DNA of 64,000 bases from Oscillospiraceae bacterium. GTDB lineage: Bacteria; Bacillota; Clostridia; Oscillospirales; Acutalibacteraceae. The stretch is from assembly GCA_015065865.1 (NCBI GenBank), contig SVPM01000001.1:1-64000 (forward strand), read 5' to 3'. Positions 1 through 9,927 of the stretch are shown here, in pieces. The position numbers and the translations under genes were made by a program. The notes under the pieces are model-generated. The model ran no database searches. It was not told where the DNA came from and was given only the letters and a program-made list of their open reading frames with translations. How positions within the stretch are numbered: the stretch's first letter is position 1; every line of letters begins with the position of its first letter.

Positions 1-19
1 GGGAAAGCGTGAATTTGCC

Positions 20-37
20 GCAAGGCTGTCGCCTTGC
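20..37. repeat. perfect hairpin GCAAGGC-TGTC-GCCTTGC in structured non-coding sequence at window edge
   Basis: Seen directly; shares the 15-mer AGGCGACAGCCTTGC (reverse complement) with the MITE-like element at 110-379. Confidence 0.5.
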
Positions 38-107
38 AAAAATGAGCGCAAAGCCGCACGGGAAAGGCGGCGAGCGAAACCGCAAAGGGGTTTAACTCTC
101 GCCAGCC

Positions 108-381
108 TAAGCAGAGAAGGCGCATCCGAACACGCCGAAAACGGTATAATTCCGGCGCTTTTCGGCTTGTCGGTGGTGGCAGGCGACAGCCTTGCCACCT
201 TCTCCGCACCAAAAATCACACGAAATTCTATTCGTTTTAGGTCGAAGAATTTGAACGGAGCCGATTTTTACATCGGCAAGGAAAAAACACAGTAAATCCT
301 TGCGGATTTACGAGTATTTTGACACAGCCGAGGGGAAAATCGGCCCGTTAAAATCGGGTTCGGATGTGACTCCTCTGCTTA
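108..381. mobile_element. MITE-like element copy 1 (270 bp at 110-379, flanked by TA)
   Basis: Near-identical to 62501-62770 (9 mismatches by eye, no indels). Terminal inverted repeats AGCAGAG.AG.C.CATCCGAAC, TA on both sides, no ORF, several internal hairpins. Confidence 0.8.
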
Positions 382-396
382 AAAAGGTGATCGCCT

Positions 397-1173
397 TTAT
401 TTTTGATTTTTCAGCCAGATGAGGCGCAAGCCGTCCAGCAAAAGTGACGAGTCGTAGGGGATCTCACGGCGGCACTGTGCCACGATCTCACCGGCAAGTC
501 CGCCCGTTGCCACCACGTTTACGGGATAACCGAGTTCCGCTTCGATGCGGTCGCTCATACCGTCAATGGTGCACGCCGTGCCGAACACCGTGCCGGATGC
601 CATACAATCCACCGTGTTGGTGCCGATGACAGAGGCGGGCACGTCAATGCTCACGGTGGGGAGCAGGGCGGTGGCGTTGCTTAAGGAGTCCAGCGAGGTA
701 CGCACACCCGGCATGATCGCGCCGCCGCGAAACGCACCGTTCTTATCGATCACCGACACTTTGGTGGCGGTGCCGAGATCCCACAAAAGGCAGGGCGCAC
801 CGTATTTGGCAAGTGCCGCTACGGCACCCACCAGCAAGTCGGCACCGAGTTGGCGCGGATTGTCAATGCGAATATCCATGCCGCTTTTCACACCGGGGCC
901 GACCTGCAACGGTTCGATCTCCGTCACCTTACGAACCGCGTTACGCAACGCACGGTCCAGCGAAGGCACGACCGAACTGAAGATCGCCCCGTCGATATCC
1001 TCACGGTGCAGATGATACAGCCGCAAGATATCCATCAGATCCATGGCGTATTCGTCTTCCATCTTGCGGTAATCGGTCGCAAGGCGCGATTCTACCACCA
1101 AACGGTCGCCGTCAAACACACCTACGGTAATGTTGGTGTTTCCCATATCCAAAACCAATAACATACGCTGCAC
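397..1173 (-). CDS. coaX: type III pantothenate kinase
   Basis: N-term LVLDMGNTNITVGVF, DLGTATKVSVID and GGAIMPG motifs typical of CoaX. Confidence 0.95.
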   Translation of the reverse strand: MQRMLLVLDMGNTNITVGVFDGDRLVVESRLATDYRKMEDEYAMDLMDILRLYHLHREDIDGAIFSSVVPSLDRALRNAVRKVTEIEPLQVGPGVKSGMDIRIDNPRQLGADLLVGAVAALAKYGAPCLLWDLGTATKVSVIDKNGAFRGGAIMPGVRTSLDSLSNATALLPTVSIDVPASVIGTNTVDCMASGTVFGTACTIDGMSDRIEAELGYPVNVVATGGLAGEIVAQCRREIPYDSSLLLDGLRLIWLKNQK

Positions 1174-1231
1174 CGCCTTTTGTCACAGTATATCACGTTT
1201 TTTCAAGATTTACAAGTCAGGGTTCGGAACC

Positions 1232-1933
1232 TTATACTTCAATGGCAATAAATTCGGGAATATCCGCCAACGCCTTTGCCAGTACTCCCGCGGAGATCTC
1301 CACCCCCGTTTTGAAGGAGATACTGTATTCAAAACGTCCGTCCTCGCGGCGGCGCACACGGCTTTTGGTTACCGTAAGAGAATAGTCCTTAAACGTGGTG
1401 GTGAGCGCATCTTCCGCATCGAAATCCAACCCCGCCACCACCGTGACTTCACCCATAAAACTGTTGTCGTGCCCCGTGAGCACGCGGTGAAGCAGAAATT
1501 GCATAAGCATCAACAAAAGTGTGCCGAACACGCCGATGGAGTATAACCCCGCACCGAGCGCCATACCGATACCGCAAGTTGCCCACATGCCGGCGGCGGT
1601 GGTAAGCCCCTGCACCGAAGCTTTCTTTTGCCGCACTAAAATGACGCCTGCACCGAGGAACGGGATGCCTGTGACGATGTTGGAGGCAATACGGGTAGCA
1701 TCGGCATTGAGCCCGCTGCCCACCATATCCAAAAAGCCGTATTTGGATACGATGGTCATCAACGCGGCACTCATAGCAATGATCATATGGGTGCGAATGC
1801 CCGCACCCTTTGAACGGCGGGTGCGTTCATACCCGATGACACAGCCGCAGACAGCCGCGGCAGCAATACGCAAACACCAGATCCCCTGTGCTAAAAGATC
1901 CCATTCTTTCGCCAATTTCAAAAACGCATCCAC
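1232..1933 (-). CDS. MgtC/SapB family membrane protein
   Basis: AAAAVCGCVIGYERTRRSKGAGIRTH...GVILVRQKKASVQGLTTAAGMWATCGIGMALGAG is MgtC-like. GTG at 1933 has an SD (GGAGGC) 8 nt upstream; the track ATG at 1978 lies in the promoter. Confidence 0.88.
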   Translation of the reverse strand: MDAFLKLAKEWDLLAQGIWCLRIAAAAVCGCVIGYERTRRSKGAGIRTHMIIAMSAALMTIVSKYGFLDMVGSGLNADATRIASNIVTGIPFLGAGVILVRQKKASVQGLTTAAGMWATCGIGMALGAGLYSIGVFGTLLLMLMQFLLHRVLTGHDNSFMGEVTVVAGLDFDAEDALTTTFKDYSLTVTKSRVRRREDGRFEYSISFKTGVEISAGVLAKALADIPEFIAIEV

Positions 1934-2001
1934 TGCATCCGCCTCCGTTGTGTTGAATTGAGAAAAGTATAGTACCACATTTTAGAAGGTTTGTCAATGC
2001 G

Positions 2002-2030
2002 AAACGGGGCTGTTGGATACAGCCCCGTTT
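2002..2030 (-). terminator. intrinsic terminator
   Basis: AAACGGGGCTGT-tggat-ACAGCCCCGTTT between two minus-strand genes. Confidence 0.7.
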
Positions 2031-2034
2031 GTAA

Positions 2035-2748
2035 TTATTCGATTTCAGTTGTTTCGCTTTCTACCGTGATCTCCTGCATCGGGTTGTTTTGGATAAACTC
2101 CTCAAGCAGCGCCACGCACGCGGCGGATTCCTCCTCGCGTCCGGCGGCGGTACCGATAGGAGCGCGCACACCAAAGTACATCTCTTTCGGGAAAGTGCCG
2201 CTGCAGTTTTGCTGGAAGTAGGAGTTTTGCCAGTTCCAGTAACGCTTATGTTCTGCCAATCCGGCGTGTTTTGCATTCAGTGGGGTGAAGTAGTATTCAT
2301 CCCCTTCTTCGTACTGTTCGATCTGCGATCTGTAATAGGTGGGTTCCATTGCAAACATCACGTTGCTTCCGCTTGAAAACAAGGTGGCGAGTTCCACGTA
2401 ATCGCCGTCATCGGTCATTACAAGCGGCACGATACGCACGTTTACCTTGCCGTTTTTGTCGATATCCTGACCGTAGAGTTCCATCTCTTCCGCCAGTTCG
2501 TCCAACGCGGTTTGGGCGAGTTTCCCTTTGGTGACCATCACCAAGGTGTAATCTACCTTTTCGCGTGAGCCGACCAACACCGCCGCCGCCACGATCAACG
2601 CCACGATCACGCCGACGATGATGACTGCCCATTGATAGTTATACCAGAACTTTTCCACCTTTTCGCGGAAGGTCAGCGGGCGTTCGGGGGCGCGTTCTTC
2701 CTGCAGTTTTTGGGTATCCACGCCGATGAGATAACGTTCTCTTGCCAT
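2035..2748 (-). CDS. membrane-anchored protein of unknown function
   Basis: Single TM segment near N-terminus (WAVIIVGVIVALIVAAAVLVG) followed by an extracytoplasmic domain; no family recognised. Confidence 0.75.
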   Translation of the reverse strand: MARERYLIGVDTQKLQEERAPERPLTFREKVEKFWYNYQWAVIIVGVIVALIVAAAVLVGSREKVDYTLVMVTKGKLAQTALDELAEEMELYGQDIDKNGKVNVRIVPLVMTDDGDYVELATLFSSGSNVMFAMEPTYYRSQIEQYEEGDEYYFTPLNAKHAGLAEHKRYWNWQNSYFQQNCSGTFPKEMYFGVRAPIGTAAGREEESAACVALLEEFIQNNPMQEITVESETTEIE

Positions 2749-2760
2749 GCGACTGCCTCC

Positions 2761-3867
2761 TTACAGGTCAATGTCACGATCCAACTGCCGCAAGCCGTAA
2801 CGCTTGGCTTTCAACTTACGTGCGGCCTTGTCGATCAGCATACAATCCCAACTGTTATACATATCCTTGCCGACGGTGCCGACACCCGCCACTTCCACAA
2901 AGAGGTGTTCCTGCCCGTGATCAAAGCCGAGCAAACTCTTGGTGCATACAGCGGTCACACCGTCTTCCACCGTTGCGGCATCACGGTGATAGTGGCCGTA
3001 TAAGTACACGAGCACGTCGCCTTTGCGGCCGGTGAAATCATAAGAGACGGTGGCGGGATACATCGGGTCATCGCTCACGGTCACACCTTTTTCGCCGTTT
3101 CGGAATGCACGGACGATCTCAGCAAACAGATCGCGGTTGTGCATATCTTTTTCGATATACGGGCAGGTGTGAGAGAAGAACACCACCGACCAATCGTCGC
3201 TCGGCAACTGCAAAGCGCGAGCCAACCATTGCAATTGCTTTTCTTGGAATCCGAACGCCCACTGGCTGCAATATTTCTGTACCAGATGTTGGCCGTCTTC
3301 TTCCAACACCAACGGATTGTCGCTGGTCCGCAGATTAATGGCACGAATCTTCTGAGTGGGATAATCCACGTAATAGTATCCGCCCGTGGGGTTGTTTTCG
3401 TCCAACGTCATCGGGAAGGAGGCACGAATGGGATTCACCACCGCACCGTACCACTCGTTGTCCGAAATGACCCCTTTTGTGCCGAGCGCTTCCTTGTACG
3501 CAAACCACGAACAGTCGTCGTGATTGCCTTGCGAGAGAATGACTGAAGTGGCCTTGGTTTGTTTGATCAAGGTCATCAGGTCAAACAAGTCGCGGAACTG
3601 CGTTTCAATGGGGGCGTTACCGTCGATGAGGTCGCCCGTCAGTGCCATCAGATCTACGCCGATGCGCTTTGAAAAATCAACCATTTCCTGCACCTTTTCA
3701 TAGACGGGTGCGTAGTTATCGTAAAAACGAATGTAGTGCACGTCGGTGCCGAACAGCACGGTCAGCGTGTCGGGGTTCTGTTCCCGCACCACTTCACAGG
3801 CAAACTGCTCAAAACGGGCGTCGAGCGACTCTAAAAACTCTCCGTGGGAGAAATTGTTAAGCGGCAT
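2761..3867 (-). CDS. metallophosphoesterase (calcineurin-like)
   Basis: TVLFGTDVHYIRF...ALTGDLIDG...LSQGNHDD...FFSHTCPY...LYGHYHRD metallophosphatase motifs. Confidence 0.88.
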   Translation of the reverse strand: MPLNNFSHGEFLESLDARFEQFACEVVREQNPDTLTVLFGTDVHYIRFYDNYAPVYEKVQEMVDFSKRIGVDLMALTGDLIDGNAPIETQFRDLFDLMTLIKQTKATSVILSQGNHDDCSWFAYKEALGTKGVISDNEWYGAVVNPIRASFPMTLDENNPTGGYYYVDYPTQKIRAINLRTSDNPLVLEEDGQHLVQKYCSQWAFGFQEKQLQWLARALQLPSDDWSVVFFSHTCPYIEKDMHNRDLFAEIVRAFRNGEKGVTVSDDPMYPATVSYDFTGRKGDVLVYLYGHYHRDAATVEDGVTAVCTKSLLGFDHGQEHLFVEVAGVGTVGKDMYNSWDCMLIDKAARKLKAKRYGLRQLDRDIDL

Positions 3868-3989
3868 ATTCTCACGACCTTTCATCTGATACTCCCATTA
3901 TGAATAAAAACACGCGAAATGTCAAGTGCGATCCGCATAAAAGGTATATTTGCCTTTTGTACGGCATAGCGTGTGGCGGAGGGATGCGT

Positions 3990-4682
3990 ATGAAACCGTG
4001 GTGGGGCGTTGTGTTTTTTGCAATATGTACGGTAGCGGTGGCGACAATGCTGCCGCGGGTGGAACAGGCCGCTTCGCGCAGTGTGGCAGGGCCGCAGGTG
4101 CTTGTGGATGCGGGGCACGGCGGTGCAGACGGCGGTGCCACGGGAGTGGACGGCACGGCGGAAAAAGCGGTGAATCTGGAGGTGGCGCGCACCCTTGCTG
4201 CCCTGTTGCAGGTGATGGGTGTGAAAACGAATATGACCCGCGAGAGTGATCGTTCGATCCACACCGAAGGGGCGTCTTTGCGGGAACAAAAGGTCAGCGA
4301 TATGCACAATCGTTTGGCGTTGTATGAGGAGGCGAGTTTGGTGGTGAGTATCCACCAAAACCATTTTTCCGAAGCAAAGTATTTCGGCACACAGGTGTTT
4401 TGTTCGCCCAACCACGCGCAAAGCCGCGTGTTGGGTGCCGCCGTGCGGGAAAGCGTGCTCTCCTTGTTACAGCCCGATAACACGCGGGAGATGAAAACGG
4501 CGGACGACAGCGTGTTTTTGCTCAGCAACACCACCGTGCCCGCCGTGTTGGTGGAATGCGGATTTTTATCCAACCCTACGGAGTGTGCCGAATTGGCATC
4601 GGCGGACTATCAGCGACAGATGGCGTTTTCGCTTGCGTGCGGCGTGTTTTCTTTTCTGCAAAATGCCGATTTCGGCTTGTAA
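3990..4682 (+). CDS. N-acetylmuramoyl-L-alanine amidase (Amidase_3, CwlD-like)
   Basis: VLVDAGHGGADGGATG, SIHQNHF, VLVECGFLSNPTE; SD GGAGGG upstream of ATG 3990. Confidence 0.88.
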   Translation: MKPWWGVVFFAICTVAVATMLPRVEQAASRSVAGPQVLVDAGHGGADGGATGVDGTAEKAVNLEVARTLAALLQVMGVKTNMTRESDRSIHTEGASLREQKVSDMHNRLALYEEASLVVSIHQNHFSEAKYFGTQVFCSPNHAQSRVLGAAVRESVLSLLQPDNTREMKTADDSVFLLSNTTVPAVLVECGFLSNPTECAELASADYQRQMAFSLACGVFSFLQNADFGL

Positions 4683-4730
4683 AGGTAAAAAAAGTGTGGT
4701 ATAGTATGTTAAAAGAGAGGAGGGGGAACC

Positions 4731-6086
4731 ATGCCACCGAAAAGTAAAACGGTATTTGTTTGCACGGAATGCGGGTGTGAAGCGCCGCGTTGGAGTGGGC
4801 GTTGCCCCTCGTGCGGGGAATGGAACACCATGCAGGAAGAACTGCGTACCCCACAAACGGCGGCGGTTGCCGCCGTGCCGAGCGGGCGTGTGCGCGCACA
4901 GAAACTGCGGGAGATCGATCCGCGCGGCGAAGTGCGTACATCCACGGGTATGCGGGAACTTGACCGCGTGCTGGGCGGCGGTATCGTCAAGGGCGGGCTG
5001 ATGCTCATCGGCGGTGATCCCGGTATCGGCAAGTCCACCTTGCTGCTTCAAATTTGTGAACACATTGGGCAGACCCGCAAGATCTTGTACGTTTCGGGCG
5101 AAGAATCGGCGGCGCAGATCAAACTGCGTGCCGATCGCTTGGGGGTGGAAAGTGACAATCTTTCCCTGCTTTGCGAAACCGATCTTGCCACCGTGCTTGC
5201 GGCGATGCAAAGCGAATCGCCCGATCTTATGATCGTGGATTCCATACAAACGATGAACTTGGCGGAGGTTACCTCCTCGCCCGGCAGTGTGACACAGGTG
5301 CGGGAATGCACGTCGGCTATTATGCGGGCGGCAAAGGCGATGGATCTGCCGGTATTCGTGGTGGGCCACGTGAACAAAGACGGTGCGATCGCAGGCCCGA
5401 AAGTAATGGAGCATATTGTGGATTGCGTGCTGTATTTTGAAGGGGATCGCAACAGCAGTTACCGCCTTCTGCGCTGTGCCAAAAACCGTTATGGATCCAC
5501 CAACGAGATCGGCGTGTTCGAAATGCGCGATCGTGGTTTGACACAGGTGGAAAATCCGTCGCAAATGCTGCTGTCGGGCCGTCCGAAAGGTGTCAGCGGC
5601 ACGTGCGTTTCTTGCACGGTGGAGGGGACGCGCCCGCTGCTTGCGGAAGTGCAGGGGTTGGTCACACCCAGCGGATTCGGCAATCCGCGGCGTATGTCCA
5701 CGGGGTTTGACTACAACCGTATGACCCTTCTGTTGGCGGTTCTCGAAAAGCGCGCGGGCTATTTCTTCCAGAATTTAGATGCCTACTTAAACGTGGTGGG
5801 CGGTATTTGCTTGGAAGAGCCGGCGGCCGATCTGGCGGTGGCACTGGCGCTGGTTTCGGGCTTAAAGGACAAGCCGGTCCCCGAAGGGGTGGTGGCTTTC
5901 GGTGAAGTGGGGTTGACGGGCGAAATTCGCGCGGTCTCTCACGCCGAAGCGCGTGTGGCGGAAGCGGCGCGGCTCGGGTTCACTCGTGTGTTGTTGCCGC
6001 GGCAGAATGCGGCCGCCGTTACCCCGCGCACGGACATTGAAATTATCGGTGTGCAAAACGTGCGCGAAGCGTTTGAGATGTTATAG
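4731..6086 (+). CDS. radA: DNA repair protein RadA
   Basis: N-term CTECGCEAPRWSGRCPSCGEWNT zinc finger, GGDPGIGKSTLLLQ Walker A, KNRYGSTNEIGVFEM motif, Lon-like C-terminus. Confidence 0.96.
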   Translation: MPPKSKTVFVCTECGCEAPRWSGRCPSCGEWNTMQEELRTPQTAAVAAVPSGRVRAQKLREIDPRGEVRTSTGMRELDRVLGGGIVKGGLMLIGGDPGIGKSTLLLQICEHIGQTRKILYVSGEESAAQIKLRADRLGVESDNLSLLCETDLATVLAAMQSESPDLMIVDSIQTMNLAEVTSSPGSVTQVRECTSAIMRAAKAMDLPVFVVGHVNKDGAIAGPKVMEHIVDCVLYFEGDRNSSYRLLRCAKNRYGSTNEIGVFEMRDRGLTQVENPSQMLLSGRPKGVSGTCVSCTVEGTRPLLAEVQGLVTPSGFGNPRRMSTGFDYNRMTLLLAVLEKRAGYFFQNLDAYLNVVGGICLEEPAADLAVALALVSGLKDKPVPEGVVAFGEVGLTGEIRAVSHAEARVAEAARLGFTRVLLPRQNAAAVTPRTDIEIIGVQNVREAFEML

Positions 6087-6098
6087 GGAGTGTGTAAA

Positions 6099-6806
6099 AT
6101 GATCAAAGTCACGGTTTGGAACGAAGGACGCCATGAGAAGATCAGCGAAGAAGTACGCAACGTATACCCCGATGGGATCCACGGTGCGTTGGCGGCGTTT
6201 TTGGATGCGGACGAAGATATCACCGTTCGTACCGCCACCCTCGATGACCCCGAGTGCGGTTTGCCGCAAGAGGTGGTGGACGACACCGACGTGATGCTCT
6301 GGTGGGGTCATATGGCACACGGCGACGTGCCGAACGAAGTGGTGGAACGCGTAGCGGCGGCTGTTTATGCAGGCATGGGTTTGATCGTGCTGCACAGCGG
6401 GCATCATTCCAAGATTTTCCGCCGCTTGATGGGCACTCCCTGCAGCCTCGGATGGCGTGAAAACGGGGATATGGAGCGTGTGTGGGTGGTTGACCCCGCG
6501 CACCCCATCACACAGGGGATCGACCGTTATTTCGAACTGCCTCACGTGGAAACGTATGCCGAACCGTTTTCGATTCCCGAACCCGAGAAACTTTTGCTTA
6601 TCGGCAGTTACGAAGGCGGCGAAGTGTTTCGCAGCGGCTGCTTGTGGCGGCGCGGACACGGCACGGTGTTCTATTTCCAACCGGGTCACGAAACCTTCCC
6701 GATTTATTACCAACCCGCGGTGCAGACGGTGATCAAAAACGCGGTGCGTTACTGTGCGCCCGTTATCCGTCAGCCGATCACCTGCCCGCATATTGAGAAG
6801 ATTTGA
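6099..6806 (+). CDS. ThuA domain-containing protein
   Basis: [57 protein letters not shown] typical of ThuA-like proteins. Confidence 0.85.
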   Translation: MIKVTVWNEGRHEKISEEVRNVYPDGIHGALAAFLDADEDITVRTATLDDPECGLPQEVVDDTDVMLWWGHMAHGDVPNEVVERVAAAVYAGMGLIVLHSGHHSKIFRRLMGTPCSLGWRENGDMERVWVVDPAHPITQGIDRYFELPHVETYAEPFSIPEPEKLLLIGSYEGGEVFRSGCLWRRGHGTVFYFQPGHETFPIYYQPAVQTVIKNAVRYCAPVIRQPITCPHIEKI

Positions 6807-6815
6807 GGAAAACGC

Positions 6816-7475
6816 ATGATTACTTTTGATGCACTGCGCCGCCGTGAGGATATCCGCACCTATATTACCCGTGCGGATGCTTCGCTTGAAGCGCTTGGTT
6901 TTACCGAACACAGTTTTGCTCACGTTACCCGCGTGGCGCAGGAGGCGGGGCGCATATTAGCCGAACTCGGGTATTCCGAACGGACGGCAGAACTCGCTCG
7001 TATTGCGGGGTATCTGCACGATATCGGCAATCTGGTCAATCGCATTGAACATTCCCAAAGCGGTGCGGTGATGGCGTTTCGTATTCTCGACCGCTTGGAT
7101 ATGCCGGCCGAGGAGATCGCCACGGTGGTGACCGCTATCGGCAACCACGATGAAGGTACGGGCGTGCCGGTGGACGAGGTGGCGGCGGCACTTATTTTGG
7201 CGGATAAATCCGATGTGCGGCGCACCCGTGTGCGTAACAACGATCTTACAAAATTCGATATTCACGACCGTGTGAATTACTCGGTGGAGCGTTCCTCGTT
7301 AGAACTCAGTGAGGATAAGAGCACCCTTGCTCTGCGGTTGACGGTAGACACGCAATACGGCAGTGTGATGGACTACTTTGAAGTGTTTATGGAACGTATG
7401 CTCCTCTGCCGTCACGCGGCAGAAAAATTAGGCGTGAAGTTCACGTTGTTTATCAACGACCAGTGTGTGATGTAA
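6816..7475 (+). CDS. HD domain phosphohydrolase
   Basis: AGYLHDIGN...IGNHDEGTG HD-type motifs. Confidence 0.8.
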   Translation: MITFDALRRREDIRTYITRADASLEALGFTEHSFAHVTRVAQEAGRILAELGYSERTAELARIAGYLHDIGNLVNRIEHSQSGAVMAFRILDRLDMPAEEIATVVTAIGNHDEGTGVPVDEVAAALILADKSDVRRTRVRNNDLTKFDIHDRVNYSVERSSLELSEDKSTLALRLTVDTQYGSVMDYFEVFMERMLLCRHAAEKLGVKFTLFINDQCVM

Positions 7476-7480
7476 AAAAA

Positions 7481-7509
7481 GCCCTGACCTGTTCAAAAAC
7501 GGTCAGGGC
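7481..7509. terminator. convergent (bidirectional) terminator
   Basis: GCCCTGACC...GGTCAGGGC stem flanked by A7 on the left, serving both converging genes. Confidence 0.8.
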
Positions 7510-7515
7510 CTTTCG

Positions 7516-8340
7516 TTATTTTCCGATACGTTTTATCATTCCCCACGCAGCACACAGGATAAAAGCCAAAATGTTTGCCGCCACCACCGTGGCACCGGTG
7601 GGCAACTCCCACGCGAAGGAGGCCACCGTACCGACAAGGAAACAGCCGACCGACAAGAGTGCGGCCGCCACCGCCGTGCGGCGGAAGGTGCGGCATACGC
7701 GCATAACCGAGAGGGCGGGAAAGATGATGAGCGAGGAGATGAGCAACGCGCCCATCATACGCATACCCAGCACCACCGTCACCGCGGTGAGCAGAGCGAC
7801 AAGCAGATTATACATACCGGCTTTGGTGCCGGTCGCGCGGGCAAAGGTTTCATCAAACGTCACCGCAAACAAGCGGTTAAAGAACAGAAGATAGAGCAAC
7901 AACACGATGACGGCGAGTGCCACGCTGAGCACCGTGTCTTCACGGCTGAGCGAGAGGATACTGCCGAACATATAGTTGTTCACGTCGGTGTTCATGCCGC
8001 CCGAAAGCGACACGGTAAGCACGCCGATGGCCAGTGAGGCGGAGGAAATGAGTGCCGTTGCGGCATCGCCCTTGATGCGGGTGCTTTCACTCAACCGCAG
8101 TAACAGCACCGCGGCTGCCGATACCACGGGAATACACACCGCAAGCGGTGCGGCGCCGAGTGCCGCCGCCACGGCCAATGCGCCGAATCCAACGTGGGAG
8201 AGTCCGTCGCCGATCATGGAATATCGCTTGAGCACCAAGGTGACACCCAACAGGGCGGCGCACAGCGAAACCAATACGCCGACAATGAGCGCCCGCACCA
8301 AAAATGGGTAGGAGAGCATCTGCCCGATCAACTCAAACAT
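7516..8340 (-). CDS. zinc/metal ABC transporter permease (ZnuB-like)
   Basis: ABC-3 permease: RYSMIGDGLSHVGFGALAVA; start trimmed from the track ORF to MFELIGQM. Confidence 0.9.
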   Translation of the reverse strand: MFELIGQMLSYPFLVRALIVGVLVSLCAALLGVTLVLKRYSMIGDGLSHVGFGALAVAAALGAAPLAVCIPVVSAAAVLLLRLSESTRIKGDAATALISSASLAIGVLTVSLSGGMNTDVNNYMFGSILSLSREDTVLSVALAVIVLLLYLLFFNRLFAVTFDETFARATGTKAGMYNLLVALLTAVTVVLGMRMMGALLISSLIIFPALSVMRVCRTFRRTAVAAALLSVGCFLVGTVASFAWELPTGATVVAANILAFILCAAWGMIKRIGK

Positions 8341-9043
8341 GGCCGTCACCTCCCAAGAACTGCCGCCCGATCTCACTTTGCAGATACATCTCCCGCGTGC
8401 CGAAAAAGAGCGGACGACCGCCCAGATGCAATACGTGGGTAGCGTGTTCCCGCACGGCAACGGGGTCGTGTGACACCATAATGACCGCCACGCCGTGGTC
8501 ACGGTTCAAGTGATGAATAACTTTGTAAAGTTCCGCCGTCACGAGCGGGTCCAGTCCTGCGGCGGGTTCGTCCAACAACAGCACCTTTTGTGTGGCACAC
8601 AGGGCGCGCGCCAACAGCACCCGCTGTCGCTGACCGCCCGAAAGAGCGTGGAAACTGCGATGGCGCAGGGGCAATACGTCTAAAAGTTCCATGCTGTGCC
8701 GTGCTTCTGCCTTGTGGGTGCGGGAATAAAACGGGCGTGTGCCCAAACGGTTCAAACATCCCGAAAGCACCACTTCGTATACACTGGCGGGAAAATCGCG
8801 GCGGTATTCCGTCTGTTGCGGCAGATAACCGATCTCGTGCGGGGCCAGCCCGTCACCGTAAAGAACGGCACCGTCCATCGGCGTTTTCAAATGTAACAAT
8901 CCTTGGATGAGCGTGCTTTTACCCGACCCGTTTTCCCCCACGATACACAGGTATTCTCCGGCGTTCAAAGTGAGCGAAACGTCCGAAAGCACCGCGCGAC
9001 CGTCGTAACCGAACACGGCGTCGCGACAGGAGATCAAACTCAT
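8333..9043 (-). CDS. zinc/metal ABC transporter ATP-binding protein (ZnuC-like)
   Basis: GENGSGKSTLIQGLL Walker A, LSGGQRQRVLLARAL signature, LLLDEPAAGLDP Walker B. Confidence 0.92.
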   Translation of the reverse strand: MSLISCRDAVFGYDGRAVLSDVSLTLNAGEYLCIVGENGSGKSTLIQGLLHLKTPMDGAVLYGDGLAPHEIGYLPQQTEYRRDFPASVYEVVLSGCLNRLGTRPFYSRTHKAEARHSMELLDVLPLRHRSFHALSGGQRQRVLLARALCATQKVLLLDEPAAGLDPLVTAELYKVIHHLNRDHGVAVIMVSHDPVAVREHATHVLHLGGRPLFFGTREMYLQSEIGRQFLGGDGHV

Positions 9044-9927
9044 TATCCAAGCGCCTCCTTCAGTACGATAAGGTTTTCTTGCATCAACGAAAGATAGGTG
9101 ACCCCGCTCTCAATTTCCGCCTTCGTCACGTTGTGGCAGGAGTGAAACAGCCGCTTTTGTGCACCCGTTGCCTCGCACACCGTATCGGCCAGCTTTTGGT
9201 TGGAAAGTTCAATGTGCAGTACCACGGGAACGTTCTCGGCTTTTACCGTGTCGGTCAATGCCGCCACGGTGGCGGCGGAAGGTTCGGCACTGTGGTCGCA
9301 CCCCTCGTAAGCGGTGTGTGCGTGTAATCCGTAAATGTCGGTGAAATGGCGGAAGGGGAAGCGGTCGGCAAACACCAGCGTGTGCCGTGCGCCGCTTTGC
9401 ACGGCGGCACGAATTTGATCGTCTAAGGTCTTGAGTGCGGCGATATAATCGTCCGCGGCCGTGTGCAACGCCTCGTTATCGCCCTCTGTAAGATGGCACA
9501 AGGTCTCCTCCAACGCCTCAACGATGCGGATAGCGTTTGGCGGTGCCGTCCACACGTGTTCGTCCGCCTCTTCGGCGGGGGTGATCCCCACGCATTCCAA
9601 AAGGGTGAGAGTTTTCGGCGGGTCGTCCATCGTGGCGAGCATATCCGCCACCCACGCTTCCGATTCGCCGCCGACGTACACGAACAGGTCGCAGTTTTGA
9701 ATATCCATAATATCCCGCGGTGTCGGCTCGTATGAATGGCTTTCCTGACCCGCCGAAAGCAACAGCGAAACCTCGGCTTCGGGGGCGATGGCACGGACGA
9801 AATCATACGGCGGAAACACGGTGCAGATAACGGTGAGTTTATCGCTGTCGCGACTTTTCACGCCGCATCCCGCGCAGCCGAGCAGGCAGAGTGCCGCGAG
9901 CAACAGCGCTGTGATACGTTTTCTCAT
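9043..9927 (-). CDS. zinc/metal ABC transporter substrate-binding lipoprotein (ZnuA-like)
   Basis: Lipobox LLGCAGC, SHSYEPTPRDIMDIQNCDLFVYVGGESE typical of TroA/ZnuA; ATGA overlap with upstream fur-like gene. Confidence 0.9.
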   Translation of the reverse strand: MRKRITALLLAALCLLGCAGCGVKSRDSDKLTVICTVFPPYDFVRAIAPEAEVSLLLSAGQESHSYEPTPRDIMDIQNCDLFVYVGGESEAWVADMLATMDDPPKTLTLLECVGITPAEEADEHVWTAPPNAIRIVEALEETLCHLTEGDNEALHTAADDYIAALKTLDDQIRAAVQSGARHTLVFADRFPFRHFTDIYGLHAHTAYEGCDHSAEPSAATVAALTDTVKAENVPVVLHIELSNQKLADTVCEATGAQKRLFHSCHNVTKAEIESGVTYLSLMQENLIVLKEALG

